A stretch of 64,000 nucleotides of DNA from Ferdinandcohnia sp036962685 (GTDB lineage: Bacteria; Bacillota; Bacilli; Bacillales; Bacillaceae_L), in contig NZ_JBALOP010000044.1 in NCBI RefSeq assembly GCF_036962685.1, forward strand, positions 49,441 through 113,440. Reading direction: 5' to 3'. Positions 43,602-50,689 of the stretch are shown here, in pieces. The position numbers and the translations under genes were made by a program. Each line of letters starts with the position of its first letter. Position 1 is the first letter of the stretch. The notes below the pieces were generated by a model. The model saw only the letters and a list, made by a program, of their open reading frames with translations. It did not search any database and was not told the origin of the DNA.

Positions 43602-44651
43602 ATGAAAGCATTAAGATGGCACAAAGCAAAGGATTTACGTCTAGAAAATATCGAAGAACCTAAGGCAAAATTTGGTGAGGTAAAACTCAAGGTAGAATGG
43701 TGTGGAATATGTGGTAGTGATTTACACGAATATACAGTAGGACCTATTTTTATTCCATCTGAAACCCCACATCCAATATCTGGCGATAAAGCACCCCTTG
43801 TCTTGGGTCACGAGTTCTCAGGCCAAGTTGTTGAAGTTGGTGAAGGTGTAACAAAGGTACAGGCTGGTGACCGTGTTGCAGTTGAACCAATCTATTCTTG
43901 TGGGGAATGTGAAGCTTGTAAACAAGGAAAATATAACCTCTGCGATAAAATGGGATTCTATGGCCTATCTGGAGGCGGAGGAGGATTTTCTGAATTTGCT
44001 TCTGTTCCTGAGCATATGCTACATAAGCTTCCTGAAACAGTTTCCTATGAACAAGGAGCACTAGTTGAGCCAGCAGCTGTTGCGCTTCATGCAGTAAAAC
44101 AAAGCAAGCTACAAGTTGGTGATAAAGCTGCAGTATTTGGAACCGGACCAATCGGTTTATTAGTTATTGAGGCTTTAAAGGCTGCTGGAGCAACCGAAAT
44201 TTATGCCGTAGAGCTTTCTGAACAAAGAAGGCAAAAGGCTGAAGAACTAGGTGCAATTGGAATTAATCCGAATAACGGTGATGTAGTAGAACAAATTCTA
44301 CAACTGACTAATGGTGGAGTAGATGTTGCCTATGAAGTAACAGGGGTCCCACCTGTTTTGGTACAAGCAATAAATTCTACAAAACTCAATGGTGAAACAA
44401 TGATTGTCAGTATCTTTGAAACAGAGGCTTCTATACACCCGCAACATATCGTCATGAAAGAACGGACAGTTACAGGTATTATCGGATATCGAGATGTATT
44501 CCCTGCTGTTATTAGTTTAATGGCGAAGGGATATTTCCCGGCAGAAAAACTAGTAACTAAACGAATTACACTTGATGAAGTCGTGACTGAAGGGTTCGAA
44601 AGTCTTCTTAAAGAAAGAAATCACATAAAAATCTTAGTAAAAGCTGAATAA
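43602..44651 (+). CDS. bdhA: (R,R)-butanediol/2,3-butanediol dehydrogenase
   Basis: 349 residues, zinc-dependent medium-chain dehydrogenase; interconverts acetoin and 2,3-butanediol with NAD(H). Catalytic zinc site CGICGSDLHEY and GHEFSGQVVEVGEG; structural zinc CGECEACKQGKYNLC; nucleotide fold VFGTGPIGLLVIEALKAAG. The middle insertion with GPIFIPSETPHPISGDKAPL is typical of BdhA. The ATG at 43602 (MKALRWHKAKDLR) aligns with the known N-terminus and has GGAAGG upstream; the ATG at 43593 overlaps that site. Confidence 0.93.
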   Translation: MKALRWHKAKDLRLENIEEPKAKFGEVKLKVEWCGICGSDLHEYTVGPIFIPSETPHPISGDKAPLVLGHEFSGQVVEVGEGVTKVQAGDRVAVEPIYSCGECEACKQGKYNLCDKMGFYGLSGGGGGFSEFASVPEHMLHKLPETVSYEQGALVEPAAVALHAVKQSKLQVGDKAAVFGTGPIGLLVIEALKAAGATEIYAVELSEQRRQKAEELGAIGINPNNGDVVEQILQLTNGGVDVAYEVTGVPPVLVQAINSTKLNGETMIVSIFETEASIHPQHIVMKERTVTGIIGYRDVFPAVISLMAKGYFPAEKLVTKRITLDEVVTEGFESLLKERNHIKILVKAE

Positions 44652-44660
44652 TTTTAGAAT

Positions 44661-44706
44661 TGAGCCAATTGATCATGAAACAAGTGAATCTTTTGGCTCA
44701 TTTTTT
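44661..44706 (+). terminator. bdhA terminator
   Basis: TGAGCCAA and TTGGCTCA pair across a 24-base loop and run into TTTTTT, right after the stop. Confidence 0.7.
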
Positions 44707-44910
44707 AGTCATTATGAGAATGAAATTCAGATATCATACATTTCAATTCCTTCCCTACTTATTTTGATACTTCCTTTCCTCCGTCTTTCTAATAGAGTAT
44801 GATATGAATAACAGTTATTAAATCGGACAAACACCGCATTGTAGTACTTTTATACAAGCGGAACAAGCTGACTGCCCGTGGTACATTGCATTTGGAAAGG
44901 GTCATCGATT

Positions 44911-45504
44911 ATGGGAGAGCAGTTATACTACTTATTGGAGCATTATGGATATTTCGGCTTAATTATCGTGTTAGCAGCAGGGATAATTGGATTGCCGCTC
45001 CCTGATGAAATTCTTATCACATATGTGGGATACACAGTGTATCAAGGTAAAATGTCATATTCCCTTTCTTTACTAAGTGCTTCGCTTGGATCCATTATTG
45101 GAATTACAATTAGCTATTATTTAGGAATAAAGTTAGGAATTCCTTTTCTTCGGATGTACGGGTCAAAACTTCATTTAACAGAAAAAAGAATTCAAACCAC
45201 GAGCAATCTCTTTAATAAATTCGGACCTTATTTATTATTTTTTGGTTACTTCATACCGGGGGTCCGGCATGTTACGGCTTACCTCGCGGGTATAAATACC
45301 CTACACTTTAAAAGATTTACCGTATTTGCCTACTCTGGGGCTGTATTCTGGAGTTTTACTTTTATTACATTAGGACATGAACTGGGTAAGAATTGGATGA
45401 AGGTTGAAAAGATGATGAACCACTTTAGCATTTACTTCATCGTTTTATTATTCATTGTGGTGCTAAGCATCTTTTATTTAAATCGAAGGAAGTTAGTAAG
45501 ATAA
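44911..45504 (+). CDS. DedA family membrane protein
   Basis: 197 residues. Marks of the DedA/SNARE-associated family: GIIGLPLPDEILITYVGY, a Gly-rich reentrant region (ASLGSIIGITISYYLG) and FGYFIPGVRHVTAYLAGI, with conserved Arg/His. Recent work links DedA proteins to flipping undecaprenyl phosphate or lipids across the membrane. The ATG at 44911 is preferred; GGAAAGGG lies about 9 bases upstream and the frame to 44878 has no ribosome site. Monocistronic. Confidence 0.88.
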   Translation: MGEQLYYLLEHYGYFGLIIVLAAGIIGLPLPDEILITYVGYTVYQGKMSYSLSLLSASLGSIIGITISYYLGIKLGIPFLRMYGSKLHLTEKRIQTTSNLFNKFGPYLLFFGYFIPGVRHVTAYLAGINTLHFKRFTVFAYSGAVFWSFTFITLGHELGKNWMKVEKMMNHFSIYFIVLLFIVVLSIFYLNRRKLVR

Positions 45505-45554
45505 AAAAGGACAGATCCCTCGGTCACAGGAACCGAAAGAACTGTCTTTTTTTT
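45505..45554 (+). terminator. dedA terminator built on a dispersed element
   Basis: GGACAG (45509-45514) and CTGTC (45542-45546) close a hairpin with an inner CGGT/ACCG stem and run into TTTTTTTT. It carries the GGACAGATCCCTCGGTC pattern of the dispersed repeats. Confidence 0.7.
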
Positions 45555-45555
45555 C

Positions 45556-46380
45556 CTAACTTTCATTTTCATTTAGAAAGCCTTTGACAATCTCATTGAA
45601 CTTTTCAGGATGCTCCCAAAACATCATGTGTCCTCCAAGAACCTCCACTTGTGATTCAGGCGTTAATTGTTTTGTATATTTTGCCGCAATATCAGCCCAG
45701 TGCTCTGCGACAATCGTTAGGGTAGGAACAGCTTTACTTGCCTTTTTTGCTTCTTCTCGATAATCCGAAAACATGCCTGAGGCAAACAAATTACCTGCAA
45801 TGTAGTATGGAGTTTTTAATGATTGCTCGACTAGCCAGGTTAGCTCCTCTTTCTCGAGTTCTCTTTGTACCATGACTTGAGTGATATAGCCAGTTATGAA
45901 CTCCCTATGTCCGCTTGAATTTCGTAAATAACTATTATAAATGCCTGCAATATCATCTAGCTTTCCTTCAACCCAATCATCATGGACTGATAATGATTTA
46001 GGCGGCATATCCACAAGAATTAAAGATTTAATTTCATCAAAACCCTTTTGCTTCACATACTCCCAAACTGTTAAACAACCAAACGACCATCCTACAAGTG
46101 TTGCATTTTTCACATCTAGTGCCTGGAGAACAGAATCTAAATCAGATCCGTGTGTGACATAATCGTTCCCGTGAAGAGTTATAGTCGACCTTCCGTGACT
46201 CCTTGGGTCAATTACGATTACCCGATTCGTCCTGGAAAAATGTTCAATTTGCTTTGAAAAAACCTCCGTAGTGAATGTAAAACCTGGGATGAAAACAAGT
46301 GGTTCTCCTTCCCCTATATCTTGAACAAACAATTCAATCCCTAAATCGACTTCAATATATTTGCCATCAATTAAGCTCAT
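45556..46380 (-). CDS. Alpha/beta hydrolase
   Basis: 274 residues. The fold is clear: LVFIPGFTFTTEVF (oxyanion region), VIVIDPRSHGRS, the nucleophile elbow GWSFGCLTVW (Ser in GWSFG), the acid around TLTIVAEHWAD, and the C-terminal catalytic His in GGHMMFWEHPE. The specific substrate (ester, lactone or haloperoxidase-like) cannot be told. AAGGGGGA precedes the ATG at 46380. It lies downstream of the sulfur monooxygenase gene but behind a terminator-like hairpin. Confidence 0.85.
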   Translation of the reverse strand: MSLIDGKYIEVDLGIELFVQDIGEGEPLVFIPGFTFTTEVFSKQIEHFSRTNRVIVIDPRSHGRSTITLHGNDYVTHGSDLDSVLQALDVKNATLVGWSFGCLTVWEYVKQKGFDEIKSLILVDMPPKSLSVHDDWVEGKLDDIAGIYNSYLRNSSGHREFITGYITQVMVQRELEKEELTWLVEQSLKTPYYIAGNLFASGMFSDYREEAKKASKAVPTLTIVAEHWADIAAKYTKQLTPESQVEVLGGHMMFWEHPEKFNEIVKGFLNENES

Positions 46381-46465
46381 CAAAATTCCCCCTTTATTAA
46401 GCTTTTAAACTATATTCACCTTTTAATCTCTTAATTCCTTCTATTTCTATATCAAAAGTGACAAT

Positions 46466-46495
46466 TAGAAAAGCCTTCGAGGCTTTTCGAAGGCT
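46466..46495 (-). terminator. Hairpin after the monooxygenase gene
   Basis: AGCCTTCGA and TCGAAGGCT are perfect arms with a 6-base loop; on the minus strand TTTTCT follows. It would end or attenuate the sulfur operon before the alpha/beta hydrolase gene. A GGGACAAGG...CTGTCCC element lies beside it at 46509-46531. Confidence 0.65.
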
Positions 46496-46532
46496 ACTGT
46501 AAAAGTATGGTGGGACAAGGCCCTCTGTCCCA

Positions 46533-47918
46533 TTATTTTGCTGATAGTGCTGGCTTCTTCGTGTATTGCTTTCCTGGATGATGTGCAGGTAATTGGCTGC
46601 CTTTTCCGAAAAGACTTTCTCTAAGTGTGGCACCTTCATATTCTTTACGGACTAGACCTCTTTCTTGTAAAATTGGCACAACAAGCTCTACAAAATCGAT
46701 AAAAGTACCGGGAGTAATTGCATAGGCAATATTAAATCCATCTACACCGGTCTCTTCTACCCAACTCTCCAAATCATCAGCAACTTGTTCTGGGCTTCCT
46801 ACAGTAACAGGACCCAGACCACCAATTCCAGTGTATTTTTTAATTTCATCGATCGTCCAATTTTTATCCGAATCAATCTTTGTAAAGTTTTCAACCACAG
46901 ATTGAATGGCGTCATTTTTTACAAACTTAAGATTTTCATTCGGTCCATATTCTGAAAAATCGATACCCGTCCAGCCACCGAGTAGAGCTAGCGCCCCTTC
47001 ATTGCTTACATGCTTTTGATACTCATTGTATTTTTCATAGGCTTCCTCTTCTGTTCGACCAACGATTGGAGTAATACAAGCAAGTATTTTTATCTCCTCT
47101 TGTGCTCTACCAGCCTTTACAGCCTCTTCACGTAGCTTCTTTACAGAATGCTTAGTTGCATTCTTAGTTGGTGCGCCAATAAAAATTAATTCAGCATTTT
47201 TACCTGCAAATGTACGGCCCTTCGCGGATGTTCCTGCTTGGTAAAGTACCGGTGTTCTTTGTGGAGACGGCTCACATAGATGCGCACCAGGAACTTTATA
47301 ATACTTTCCTTTATGGTTGATATCATGGACCTTGCTTGGGTCTGCGAAAATTCGATTCTCTTTGTCTAGTAAAACCGCATCATCCTCCCAGCTGCCTTCC
47401 CATAACTTATAGCAAACTTGTAAGTATTCTTCGGCAATATCGTAGCGTTCATCATGTTTGATTTGGTCTTCCAAGCCCATATTAACTGCGGCGCTTTTTA
47501 AATAAGAAGTTACAATATTCCAGCCTACACGCCCCTTTGTAATATGGTCCAGTGTCGACATCCGACGGGCAAATGTATAAGGATGCTCATGTGTGACAGA
47601 TGCAGTTACCCCAAACCCTAAATGCTTTGTCACCGCTGACATTAACGGTACAACAAGTGATGGGTCGTTAACAGGTGATTGTGTGCCTTGACGGACCGCT
47701 GCATCTCGAGATCCTTGATACACATCATATGGTCCCAATACATCCGCTAAGAAAATAGCATCAAATCTCCCCTTTTCTAAAAGCTTCGCCAGTTCAATCC
47801 AATACTCACTATCTTTATACCGATGAGATTGATCGTCTGGATGTGTCCATAAACCTGGAGATTGATGCCCAACACAGTTCATATCAAACGCATTTAAATA
47901 TATTCTTTTCTTTGTCAT
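46533..47918 (-). CDS. Flavin-dependent monooxygenase, NtaA/SnaA/DszA type
   Basis: 461 residues, bacterial luciferase-like fold that uses reduced FMN from a partner reductase. Typical segments are LNAFDMNCVGHQSPGLWTHP, FDAIFLADVLGPYD, HEHPYTFARRMSTLDHITKG, RVGWNIVTSYLKSAAVNMGL, HDERYDIAEEY and QAGTSAKGRTFAGKNAE. Family members oxidise nitrilotriacetate, pristinamycin, dibenzothiophene sulfone and, in Bacillus (YtnJ type), sulfur compounds such as S-substituted cysteines. The SsuE-like reductase gene lies 30 bases upstream, and the whole operon is under a SAM riboswitch, pointing to sulfur scavenging. Confidence 0.92.
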   Translation of the reverse strand: MTKKRIYLNAFDMNCVGHQSPGLWTHPDDQSHRYKDSEYWIELAKLLEKGRFDAIFLADVLGPYDVYQGSRDAAVRQGTQSPVNDPSLVVPLMSAVTKHLGFGVTASVTHEHPYTFARRMSTLDHITKGRVGWNIVTSYLKSAAVNMGLEDQIKHDERYDIAEEYLQVCYKLWEGSWEDDAVLLDKENRIFADPSKVHDINHKGKYYKVPGAHLCEPSPQRTPVLYQAGTSAKGRTFAGKNAELIFIGAPTKNATKHSVKKLREEAVKAGRAQEEIKILACITPIVGRTEEEAYEKYNEYQKHVSNEGALALLGGWTGIDFSEYGPNENLKFVKNDAIQSVVENFTKIDSDKNWTIDEIKKYTGIGGLGPVTVGSPEQVADDLESWVEETGVDGFNIAYAITPGTFIDFVELVVPILQERGLVRKEYEGATLRESLFGKGSQLPAHHPGKQYTKKPALSAK

Positions 47919-47948
47919 AGTTATTAGCTCCTTTTTAAAAATGATTTT

Positions 47949-48494
47949 TTATAGAACAAAATCTTTTTTCTGATTGACTGCTTCAATAAAGTAATAAAGC
48001 TCTTTTTTCAGTCTTTCTAAAACGTTTATATCGATAATTGGGTTGACTCCTTGTGTTTTATCAATTTGGCAATCTTGAAAGTAAACTCCCTGTAAGCTTT
48101 GCCCCTTTAATGCAGCCAACAAAGGCTTGAGGCTGAACTCAATCGCCAGTAAATGTGCTGGACTTCCACCTGTCATAATTGGTAAAACTGTTTTTCTTGC
48201 TAACACATCTTGGGGAAGCAAATCTAATAGTGCCTTCAGGACCCCTGTGTATGCTGCTTTATAAACAGGAGATCCTACAATTACTCCATCTGCCCCTTGG
48301 ATTAGTAAAGTTATATCTTTAAGAGCAGGACTGTCAAACCTCAGATTAAATATGTCATCAGCAGGAATATCTCTAACGGATACATTCGTGACTGAAAATC
48401 CCTCTTTTTTAAGCTTCTTTCCAACATATTTGAGAACTAAATCGGTTCTAGAACTTTCCGAAGGGCTGCCCGATAAAATGACGATTTCACTCAT
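47949..48494 (-). CDS. ssuE: NAD(P)H-dependent FMN reductase (SsuE type)
   Basis: 181 residues from the ATG at 48494 with AAAGGATG upstream; the frame is open to 48632 but that part runs through a terminator hairpin. It is a flavodoxin-like reductase: IVILSGSPSESSRTDLVL (FMN phosphate loop), GADGVIVGSPVYKAAYTGVLKALLDLLP, and TGGSPAHLLAIEFSLKPLL. It supplies FMNH2 to the monooxygenase encoded just downstream. Confidence 0.93.
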   Translation of the reverse strand: MSEIVILSGSPSESSRTDLVLKYVGKKLKKEGFSVTNVSVRDIPADDIFNLRFDSPALKDITLLIQGADGVIVGSPVYKAAYTGVLKALLDLLPQDVLARKTVLPIMTGGSPAHLLAIEFSLKPLLAALKGQSLQGVYFQDCQIDKTQGVNPIIDINVLERLKKELYYFIEAVNQKKDFVL

Positions 48495-48556
48495 TTTGAT
48501 CATCCTTTCTTGTTTTTTAAATTTCCATGGCGGAAAGTTTAACGTTTGTGAATCAA

Positions 48557-48615
48557 AAAAGGCATCTTTATTCAAAACGTCACAAATAGACGCTTCTGCA
48601 AATAAAGATGCCTTT
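48557..48615 (-). terminator. Terminator hairpin inside the sulfur operon
   Basis: On the minus strand AAAGGCATCTTTATT and AATAAAGATGCCTTT are 15-base perfect arms, followed by TTTGATT. An inner GAAGCGTC/GACGTTTT helix extends it. It separates yezD from ssuE and should lower expression of the reductase/monooxygenase pair, or be part of a second control point. Confidence 0.75.
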
Positions 48616-48632
48616 AGTGGACTAATCGGCAA

Positions 48633-48815
48633 TTATTTAGTGGTTTTTGATAGGTTTTGAGTTGATGTAGATTTTTGCAAGGAAAAACGCTTCTTTTCCG
48701 TCGCATCAATTTGGGTGATTTCCCCGCCATGGACGGTTATCACAATAGATCCATAATCCAGGTTCTCCAAGGCTGACAAAATATATTTCACTTTCGATTC
48801 ATCTAGCTTAGCCAT
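48633..48815 (-). CDS. yezD: YezD family small protein (DUF2292)
   Basis: 60 residues. The core YILSALENLDYGSIVITVHGGEITQID is diagnostic for DUF2292. In Bacillus, yezD genes accompany sulfur-assimilation operons and are controlled with them; its biochemical role is unknown. GGGGGAG lies 5 bases before the ATG. First gene after the SAM riboswitch. Confidence 0.88.
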   Translation of the reverse strand: MAKLDESKVKYILSALENLDYGSIVITVHGGEITQIDATEKKRFSLQKSTSTQNLSKTTK

Positions 48816-48850
48816 GTAACTCCCCCTTGTTGTAAAAGATGTGTATTATT

Positions 48851-49004
48851 TTATTGCCATTGGTTGACCAGTGCGGCAATCATTTCTTTGGCCAAAAAAT
48901 CAAATGCGCCTTGGCGTATTTGTGCCCGATTTTTTCGAGCCTGCTCGAAATTTCCTTTGAAAAATCGTGGCATCCGCCGGAGGCTTTAATTTAATCCAGT
49001 AGAN
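48851..49004 (-). repeat. Decayed dispersed element with a protein-like frame (copy 2)
   Basis: On the minus strand a frame without start codon reads KASGGCHDFFKGNFEQARK..., then GAFDFLAKEMIAALVNQWQ and stops at 48851. The copy near 10681-10790 (plus strand) reads YASGGCLDFSKEYFRAGK in the matching frame. Shared nucleotides (GCCTC.GGCGGATGCC.CGATTTTTCAAAGGAA) and the preserved ASGGC.DF motif suggest a family of short repeats derived from, or still coding for, a small protein. Confidence 0.55.
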
Positions 49005-49045
49005 NNNNNNNNNNNNNNNNNNNNNNTCTACTGGATTAAATTAAA
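48986..49045. repeat. Assembly gap flanked by perfect 19-base inverted repeat
   Basis: TTTAATTTAATCCAGTAGA (48986-49004) and TCTACTGGATTAAATTAAA (49027-49045) are exact complements on either side of 22 N. Either a hairpin stopped sequencing here, or the scaffold was joined at an inverted duplicate. Confidence 0.85.
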
Positions 49046-49200
49046 AAACCCTCTTCTAGACAAGAAGAGGGCGTACGTGAAAAGTTCAATACACTCTTCT
49101 TATCTTTTCAAGCATTTCGCTTGCTGGAATTGGCACAGTACAAAATGTCTGTTGCCGAGGCTTCAAAGGGCCAGTCCCTCCACCTCTCTGGATAAGAATA
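49045..49200 (-). promoter_or_regulatory. SAM-I (S-box) riboswitch with intrinsic terminator
   Basis: On the minus strand from 49200: CTTATCCAGAGAGGTGGAGG, GACTGGCCCTTTGAAGCCTC, GGCAACAGACATT, GTGCCAATTCCAGCAAG, GCTTGAAAAGATAAGAAGAG. These are the conserved P1-P4 blocks of the S-box aptamer (AGAGNNGGNGGAGGGA, CCNNUGAAGCCNGGCAACC-like, GUGCNAAUUCC). At 49071-49046 CCCTCTTCT and AGAAGAGGG followed by TTTTTT form the terminator, whose arm can pair with the aptamer's end. It switches off yezD-ssuE-monooxygenase when SAM is plentiful. Confidence 0.93.
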
Positions 49201-49513
49201 AAATGGTAATTTAGTTTTTGTTTGTTGTTATTAAATTACACTCAATTTCATTTGCTGTCAATCGATTTATTCAAAAATTTTCAAAAGAGGTAATTTTTAG
49301 TTATTTAGTCATGGTTGTTCGTGGCCATATAGTTTATACTCTTTCTCAAGTTCACTCAAAGTCAATTCATAAAGATGCTTATCATTTTTTTATAAATTCC
49401 AAGATTAATTAGATTGCTAATAAGTACTTTCTTTTTTAAGTGAACTGCGTTTCTTAAAAGATTCCCCATTTTTATCACCTCTATTTAGAAAAAGCTGTAA
49501 ATCATGATTAGGT

Positions 49514-49606
49514 TTACGACACTTGTTTAAATACTTTATTTATTAGCCAAAAAATACAAATGGTACTTAAGATATAAGTGATTAGATAACTTATTATTAC
49601 CAACAT
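49514..49606 (-). CDS. Candidate 30-residue membrane micropeptide
   Basis: MLVIISYLITYILSTICIFW followed by LINKVFKQVS: a single hydrophobic helix with a basic tail. GGAGGAAG lies 5 bases before the ATG, and TATAAT at 49654-49649 (minus) gives a short leader, so a full set of expression signals is present. A longer frame to 49699 lacks a ribosome site. Pho-box-like TTAACA repeats lie 90-125 bases upstream. No family recognised; a regulatory micropeptide or toxin-like peptide are options. Confidence 0.5.
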   Translation of the reverse strand: MLVIISYLITYILSTICIFWLINKVFKQVS

Positions 49607-49692
49607 CAAACTTCCTCCATGATCTAACCTTTTGCTCTGACTCTCGTCATTATAGACAAGCAATCTCTTAAAATGTGTCGATTTATCTGGAA

Positions 49693-49730
49693 TTAACAAC
49701 TCTTAAACGAATTGTTAATCTCCGTTAACA
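49693..49730. promoter_or_regulatory. Candidate PhoP box array (micropeptide promoter)
   Basis: TTAACA (49693), TAAACG (49704), TTAATC (49715) and TTAACA (49725) are spaced 11, 11 and 10 bases. Because TTAA is self-complementary, the pattern reads on both strands. It sits 40 bases upstream of the micropeptide -10, slightly far for PhoP activation. Confidence 0.45.
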
Positions 49731-49820
49731 AAAGAAAAACTTGTAATTAATTCTTAACCCTTGGGACTTCAAAATATAAAAGCCACGAATCTAATAATCC
49801 GCGGCAAAAAATAATATATT

Positions 49821-50333
49821 TCATTGGTTAAGAAGTATTCGCTCAAGCTCATCCATTTCTTCAGTTGACAATATTTTCTCCGCTAACGGAAACAGCATAT
49901 TTTCTTCCTTTGCAAAATGTTGTGTTAATGTCGCATAAGCTTGGACCGCGTATACTGTAATAGTTTGCGCTTTGTATTCATCGATGCTCGCCCCCGCTTT
50001 CACCGCCTCGTCAAGAAAATCACGAAGATGCTGTTCCGCCTTATGATGTTCGAATTCCATTGTCTCAATTGTTCGATCATTTTCTCCAAGGTGACGGTTC
50101 ATTAACGGAAACAAGCCTTCTTCCTCACGGTTCGAATGGACGCCTAGCATACCATTGAAAACTGAGACCTGCTCAAATAAATTTGCAAACAGTTCAAGAA
50201 CTTCAGGACCGGATTCGAACTCGATTTCTTCCGCTGTCTCATAAAAACGGTCCATGTTTTCTCGTAATGATTTATGTTCATCCTTTAATTGCTGGAGTGG
50301 TGCACTTAATGTAATTTTAGGACCCTCTATCAT
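49821..50333 (-). CDS. Hemerythrin-like HHE domain protein
   Basis: 170 residues, all-helical. The di-iron ligands are visible in LKDEHKSLRENMDRF, LGVHSNREEEGLFPLM (H...E), METMEFEHHKAEQHL-like helix (EFEHHKAEQH) and LTQHFAKEENMLFPLAEK (H...E). Such proteins bind oxygen, NO or iron in the cytoplasm; the specific role is unknown. AGGAGG-like AAGGA precedes the ATG. Monocistronic. Confidence 0.9.
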   Translation of the reverse strand: MIEGPKITLSAPLQQLKDEHKSLRENMDRFYETAEEIEFESGPEVLELFANLFEQVSVFNGMLGVHSNREEEGLFPLMNRHLGENDRTIETMEFEHHKAEQHLRDFLDEAVKAGASIDEYKAQTITVYAVQAYATLTQHFAKEENMLFPLAEKILSTEEMDELERILLNQ

Positions 50334-50689
50334 TTTTGCCCTTATCCTCCTTCACCCGTACCATATGATTGGTCTTTTTCTACTAGCATACGCTAAATGC
50401 ATGAAAAATTTAGTGATAGGAATCACGGTAGGTTTCAACTAAAAACTTCTATTTCAATATGTATCATTTATATAGTTCCTTTCATTCTATTTTGATTTCC
50501 CCCACGAAAAAATAAAGTGAGAATAGCTATTTCATTTACCACTTTAATTTCACCCTTACAATCTTTTAACAAGGAATCCAACTATTCTTTACAATTATTC
50601 AATAGTCTTTAAATATTGCTAGGTTACCATTTTTATATCTGTCGAAATGCTTTGGATTTAGATAGAAAATGATACCTGGAGGCAATAAG
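50334..50689. other. Promoter region upstream of the choice-of-anchor protein gene
   Basis: Apart from the PhoP box array at 50544-50593 and a -10-like TAAATA at 50610-50615, nothing recognisable is present. Confidence 0.65.
50544..50593 (+). promoter_or_regulatory. PhoP box array
   Basis: Five hexamers start exactly 11 bases apart: TTAATT (50544), CTTACA (50555), TTAACA (50566), TCCAAC (50577, degenerate) and TTTACA (50588). The Bacillus PhoP consensus is TT(A/C/T)A(C/T)A repeated at 11-base period. The last repeat sits where a -35 would be, 16 bases before TAAATA. Strong visual evidence for phosphate-starvation control of the following gene. Confidence 0.75.

Larger units (their letters stand above)
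48816..49820. other. Control and repeat region between yezD and hemerythrin genes
   Basis: It contains, right to left: candidate Pho boxes (49693-49730), a micropeptide gene (49514-49606), a SAM-I riboswitch with terminator (49045-49200, minus), a 22-base assembly gap (49005-49026) flanked by a perfect 19-base inverted repeat, and a decayed reading frame (48851-48996). The rest shows no gene. Confidence 0.7.

Noticed and set aside
46397..46639. 80-residue minus-strand ORF between hydrolase and monooxygenase genes
   Set aside because: Overlaps the monooxygenase end in another frame and runs through the terminator hairpin.
49218..49412. 64-residue plus-strand ORF
   Set aside because: No ribosome site, AT-rich composition and no recognisable motif; lies just beyond the riboswitch aptamer on the other strand.
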